From assembly GCA_021816565.1 (NCBI GenBank), contig JAKAXN010000002.1, positions 1-34,504 of the forward strand: a stretch of DNA of 34,504 nucleotides. Direction: 5' to 3'. A model generated the notes under the pieces. That model was given only the letters and a program-made list of their open reading frames with translations. It had not been told where the DNA came from and searched no databases. Made by a program: the position numbers and the translations under genes. Positions 32,801-34,504 of this stretch are shown here, one piece after another; positions within the stretch are counted from its first letter, which is position 1; each line of letters starts with the position of its first letter. Source of the stretch: Actinomycetes bacterium (GTDB lineage: Bacteria > Actinomycetota > Acidimicrobiia > Acidimicrobiales > Palsa-688).

Positions 32801-33154
32801 CGGCAGTCGCTCCCAGTCGGTGGCGTGGGGAGGGCGGTACAGCACGTGGTAGCGCCGGGTGGGCCCGGTGGACAGCTCCAGGGTGGCCGCCCCCTTGGGG
32901 CACAGCCTGCCCCGGCTGACCGGGGAGTCCGGGTCGCCCTCGATCTGGACGATCTTGTCGTCCTTGACGTAGATGTTCTGGCCACAGCCGACCCCGCAGT
33001 AGGGGCAGATGGATTTGACCACCTTGTCGGCGTCGGCGGTGCGGGGCTTCAGGCTGTCGGACTGCTTCGACTTGGCGGCGATGCCCCGGCCGAAGGCGTC
33101 GCCTTCGCGGACCTGGCGGAGTACCGGCCAGTGCTCGATCAGGTCGCGGATCAC
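29891..33154 (-). CDS. fdhA: Formate dehydrogenase catalytic (alpha) subunit, molybdopterin, Cys-type
   Basis: 1087 residues from GTG 33154, in a GTGA overlap with the upstream HHE gene. An N-terminal [4Fe-4S] site is made by C50, C53, C57 and C85 (CPYCGVGC ... LCPKG). The active-site position is Cys188 followed by His189 ('ENQARLCHSATVAGLGPSFG'), where E. coli FdnG/FdoG have selenocysteine; no in-frame TGA is needed. Further molybdopterin motifs are 'DCIVIEGSSFAEAHPVGFQW', 'HVDPRFSRTSALADVHVPIRAGTD' (split), 'LLLGNIGRPGGGIQALRGHAS', and the C-terminal 'HFTAGGMSRW ... LQPEMFCEVSPELA' domain. There is no twin-arginine signal at the N-terminus, unlike the periplasmic FDH-N/O enzymes, so the enzyme should face the cytoplasm. 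It oxidises formate to CO2, with electrons going to fdhB and NrfD. Confidence 0.97.
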   Translation of the reverse strand: MIRDLIEHWPVLRQVREGDAFGRGIAAKSKQSDSLKPRTADADKVVKSICPYCGVGCGQNIYVKDDKIVQIEGDPDSPVSRGRLCPKGAATLELSTGPTRRYHVLYRPPHATDWERLPLDRAMDMVADRVIRTRREKWQQTFKDKEVRRTMGIASLGGATLDNEENYLIKKLLTALGVVQIENQARLCHSATVAGLGPSFGRGGATTAMQDLQHSDCIVIEGSSFAEAHPVGFQWVMEAKARGATVIHVDPRFSRTSALADVHVPIRAGTDIVFLGGIIRYVVEHDKWFRDYVVNYTNAPQIIRDEYRDTEDLDGIFSGFHEKASAYENEAWLPEGMTQTTDPEDGGAKDDPEYEERLQAVKDAGTAETHGSGGAGMHGSPNTDPTLQHPRCVFQLLRKHYARYSPEYVERICGIPQDLFQKVCEVITSSSGRDRTTSFVYAVGWTQHTDGSQFIRAASILQLLLGNIGRPGGGIQALRGHASIQGSTDIPTLFNLLPGYLPMPHAYEHATLDDYIEGEKSGKGFWGDMRAYMVSLLKAYWGPAATPDNDFCYDYLPKITGSHSTYDTVLNQMAGECKGYFLMGENPAVGSANAKMQRLGMANLDWLVVRDFSLIESATWWKDGPEIDSGELKTEDIATEVFFFPAASHTEKNGSFTNTNRMLQWHYESKEPDGEARSDLWFMYHLGRIIKEKLAGSTDPVDRPVLDLTWDYPTEGAIGEPNAESVLAEINGWDSEGSPLASYEQLNEDGSTACGCWIYCGVYADGVNQAARRKPAKEQNWLGGEWGWAWPANRRLLYNRASADPDGKPWSPRKALVWWDEEKALWVGHDIPDFTASKGPHYRPPAGATRGEALSGIDPFVMQADGKGWLFAPAGLVDGPLPTHYEPQESPTGNPMYKQQRSPVRQIFRHEHNRYHPSGSEPGAEVYPHVVTTFRLTEHFTAGGMSRWVSRLSELQPEMFCEVSPELAEECGLEHQGWATIITARNCIEARVLVTGRMTPLLIDGQVVHQIALPFHWGTNGYTQGDSANDLTSIVLDPNVHIQEVKALTAAIRPGRRPTGPARVELVREYQQRAGVTAETGTEVLSV

Positions 33155-34122
33155 TTCTTACCGCCCTTCTTGCGGGTCACCTGGTTGGCCGGCTTCTTCG
33201 CCGCCTGCCCCTGGCGCTTGGCCGGCCGGTCACCGAGCGCGTCGCGGGCCCTGTCCACAGGGGCGGCCATCTTGGCGGCCGCCTTCAGGGGGGCGGAGCT
33301 GTTGGGGGCGTGGGGGTGGGGCCGGGTGGGGGCGTGCTCGTAGGCCGGCTGGAACTTCCGGCCTATCTCGGCGCGCTCCTCGTCGGGCACCTCCTCCTTG
33401 AAGCGGAGGAGGACCTTGTCCTCGAAGGCCACGTGCTTGCGCAGGGCGGCCACCAGCTTCTCCACCAGCTCGTCGAAGCGGTCGTCGCCGCCGGGTACCC
33501 CCATGAGCTCCTGGAGCAGGTCCTTGCCTTCCTGCTCCTGGGCCAGCGCCTGCTCGGCCAGCTCGTCGCCCCCCTCGAGGTGCTGGCGCACGGCCGGCCA
33601 GAAGTACTCCTCCTCGGCGGTCTCGTGCTGCGACAGGCGGACCCGGATCATGTCGAGGATCGAGACCCGCTGCTGCTGCTTGGCCTCCGAGCCGCCCTGG
33701 CGGACGCCGGGGACGGTCTCGAGCTGCTCCTGCAGCCACTTCACCTGGTTGTGCTGCCACCCGATGACCGAGACCACGTCGTCGGTCTGGTCCTGGCCTT
33801 CTATCTCGGGCGGGGTGGCGGTGCGCTGCTCCCCCGCCCGGCGGATGGCCTCGTCCGCCGCCACCCGCTGCCTCATCCACTCCTCCACCAGCTGCTGGTG
33901 CTTCGGCAGCTCGGTGGACGGGTTGACCAGCTGCTGGGTGGAGCCTTCGATGAGCCCTTCCCGGCCGGCTGCCTGCTCTTCGGTGACCACGTCGCTGCCG
34001 TCGGCGGGCAGCCCGGTGGCGATCAGGTACGCCTGACCGGGAGGGATCAGGAACTCCTCGCCGATCTCCTGGTAAGTGTGGGCTCGGCGAACCCGCTCAA
34101 GGACTTGTGTACGCGTCGGCAA
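33151..34122 (-). CDS. Hemerythrin-like HHE protein with N-terminal HTH-like module, first gene of the operon
   Basis: 323 residues from TTG 34122, which has a perfect GGAGG six bases upstream and no other usable start nearby. Residues about 14-42 ('HTYQEIGEEFLIPPGQAYL' then 'IATGLPADGSD') form a short module that looks like a winged or simple helix-turn-helix and is seen ahead of HHE domains in other actinobacterial proteins (from memory). The HHE bundle spans about 118-245, with likely ligands H124, H166, E170, H230 and E234. After it come 'YEHAPTRPHPHAPN' (motif at 265-271) and a Lys/Ala-rich basic tail ending 'KKGGKK', which could bind nucleic acid or acidic lipids. It opens the five-gene operon and is coupled to fdhA by GTGA. 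Oxygen or redox sensing is inferred. Confidence 0.92.
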   Translation of the reverse strand: MPTRTQVLERVRRAHTYQEIGEEFLIPPGQAYLIATGLPADGSDVVTEEQAAGREGLIEGSTQQLVNPSTELPKHQQLVEEWMRQRVAADEAIRRAGEQRTATPPEIEGQDQTDDVVSVIGWQHNQVKWLQEQLETVPGVRQGGSEAKQQQRVSILDMIRVRLSQHETAEEEYFWPAVRQHLEGGDELAEQALAQEQEGKDLLQELMGVPGGDDRFDELVEKLVAALRKHVAFEDKVLLRFKEEVPDEERAEIGRKFQPAYEHAPTRPHPHAPNSSAPLKAAAKMAAPVDRARDALGDRPAKRQGQAAKKPANQVTRKKGGKK

Positions 34123-34126
34123 TCCG

Positions 34127-34164
34127 GTCCTCCACCACTACCGCCTCTGGTTGTGGTGGAGGAC
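34127..34164 (-). promoter_or_regulatory. Perfect inverted repeat that captures the Shine-Dalgarno of the operon's first gene
   Basis: GTCCTCCACCAC (minus strand 34164-34153) pairs with GTGGTGGAGGAC (34138-34127). One T-T mismatch further in, ACC pairs with GGT, leaving a six-base loop. The GGAGG ribosome-binding site of TTG 34122 is inside the second arm and the matching CCTCC inside the first. In a transcript that includes both arms the site would be masked. As DNA the same palindrome could be an operator. Confidence 0.75.
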
Positions 34165-34189
34165 TTACCCGACGGCGTTCCCCTGTAAC
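34165..34189 (-). promoter_or_regulatory. Possible stress-sigma-type promoter, GTTA-N15-GGGTAA
   Basis: On the minus strand GTTA (34189-34186), 15 bases, then GGGTAA (34170-34165) resembles the SigB/SigF-type GTTT-N(14-17)-GGGTA(A/T) pattern known in actinobacteria. A start about seven bases later falls inside the first arm of the 34127-34164 repeat, which would leave the ribosome-binding site unmasked. Inferred from pattern only. Confidence 0.3.
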
Positions 34190-34201
34190 TGGGCCTTCAG
34201 A

Positions 34202-34504
34202 TCAGGGAGCGGGGCAGGTCTGGGCGTAGGCGCAGTCGTTGAAGCTCTGGCCGCCGGACCCCAGAGCCGAGGGGGTGGCCTCGTTGATCAGCCCAGGCGA
34301 CAGCACGATCTCGGTGGGGTTACCCGAGCCGATGCTCTGGGCCGGCCCGCCGTTGACGTTGAAGGTGTCGGAGCTGAAGTGCACGGTGCCCACGTCGGCC
34401 AGCAGGGTCTGCAGGCCGACCGTCGGCGCCTCCAGGATCCACTCCGCCGACGACCTGCTGGAGGAGTAGGTGACGTTCTGCTTCCAGGTCCAGTGGCCGG
34501 CGTC
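34202..34504 (-). CDS. C-terminal part of a G1 (eqolisin-like) peptidase, cut by window edge
   Basis: The last 100 residues of a protein whose start lies beyond 34504; the frame is open from the edge and ends with TGA at 34202. 'SSAEWILEAPTVGLQTLLAD' followed by 'VGTVHFSS' is the hallmark of G1 peptidases (scytalidoglutamic-peptidase fold), where the Glu of the AEWI segment belongs to the Gln/Glu catalytic pair region. Then come Gly/Ser/Asn-rich strands and a tail with two cysteines ('NDCAYAQTCPAP'). These are secreted acid-acting endopeptidases; the N-terminal signal cannot be seen here. Its stop is 79 bases before the TTG start of the HHE gene, so read-through into the formate dehydrogenase operon is possible. 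The family call is strong, the active-site assignment less so. Confidence 0.8.
   Translation of the reverse strand, partial: DAGHWTWKQNVTYSSSRSSAEWILEAPTVGLQTLLADVGTVHFSSDTFNVNGGPAQSIGSGNPTEIVLSPGLINEATPSALGSGGQSFNDCAYAQTCPAP

Noticed and set aside
31100..33343. 747-codon plus-strand open frame
   Set aside because: Antisense shadow of fdhA and the end of the HHE gene; the minus-strand protein is unmistakable.
1..34504. CRISPR array, insertion sequence, prophage or plasmid functions
   Set aside because: No regularly spaced repeats, transposase, integrase, capsid or replication proteins were found on either strand.

Overview
This is a very GC-rich stretch (by eye around 70 percent G+C) of a bacterial chromosome, almost certainly from a high-GC actinobacterium. 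Pointers to the class Acidimicrobiia are the secreted protein at 25369-27132, with its tandem 'YWLA..DGGVFAFGDA' propeller repeats, two GAF-ANTAR regulators, an F420-type LLM oxidoreductase, many GTG/TTG starts, and several genes whose start codon lies 5-9 bases after a TAnnnT box with no Shine-Dalgarno (leaderless style). The class-level placement is inference. No rRNA, tRNA, CRISPR array, transposase, integrase or phage gene was seen. No gene-free stretch exceeds 300 bases; the longest gaps, about 130-155 bases, are promoter regions.

Layout. (1) 1-7028, all minus: a surface-polysaccharide operon, in transcription order a GT2 glycosyltransferase, a GT4 glycosyltransferase, a polytopic GT-C-like membrane protein, a DUF1616-like membrane protein, a Wzx/MATE-type flippase and a GT4 enzyme cut by the window edge. 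(2) 7161-9900: a membrane-anchored ECF-like sigma factor, a CmcI-like SAM enzyme and a small PH-like protein. (3) 9927-13776: an LLM oxidoreductase, a PAS-GGDEF diguanylate cyclase and two convergent GAF-ANTAR regulators. (4) 13821-18427: housekeeping and catabolic genes (HAD hydrolase, protein tyrosine phosphatase, acyl-CoA dehydrogenase coupled to an SDR, a 4-oxalocrotonate tautomerase, a PIG-L deacetylase). (5) 18462-20208: a membrane-anchored coiled-coil protein coupled to a lipoprotein serine protease, facing a small coiled-coil protein. (6) 20246-27132: a second envelope cluster with a GT4, a GT-C-like membrane protein, an unusual one-and-a-half-module glycosyltransferase and the propeller/glycosidase-like surface protein. 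(7) 27272-34122, minus: a formate dehydrogenase operon of five genes, HHE - fdhA - fdhB - nrfD - HHE, in which every junction is a 4-base NTGA overlap. (8) 34202-34504: the C-terminal end of a secreted G1-type peptidase.

The formate dehydrogenase operon is the most interesting system. It encodes a cysteine-type (non-selenium) molybdopterin catalytic subunit without a Tat signal, a four-cluster ferredoxin-like subunit with a C-terminal anchor and an NrfD quinone-linked membrane subunit. It is bracketed by two different hemerythrin-like (HHE) di-iron proteins that share a PTRPHPH tail motif. The Shine-Dalgarno of its first gene lies inside one arm of a perfect 12-bp inverted repeat (34127-34164), which suggests RNA-level or operator control of the whole translationally coupled operon. 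A second unusual structure is a perfect 15-bp inverted repeat inside the coding sequence of one GAF-ANTAR regulator (12655-12687), which looks like an inverted duplication that added residues to a GAF loop.
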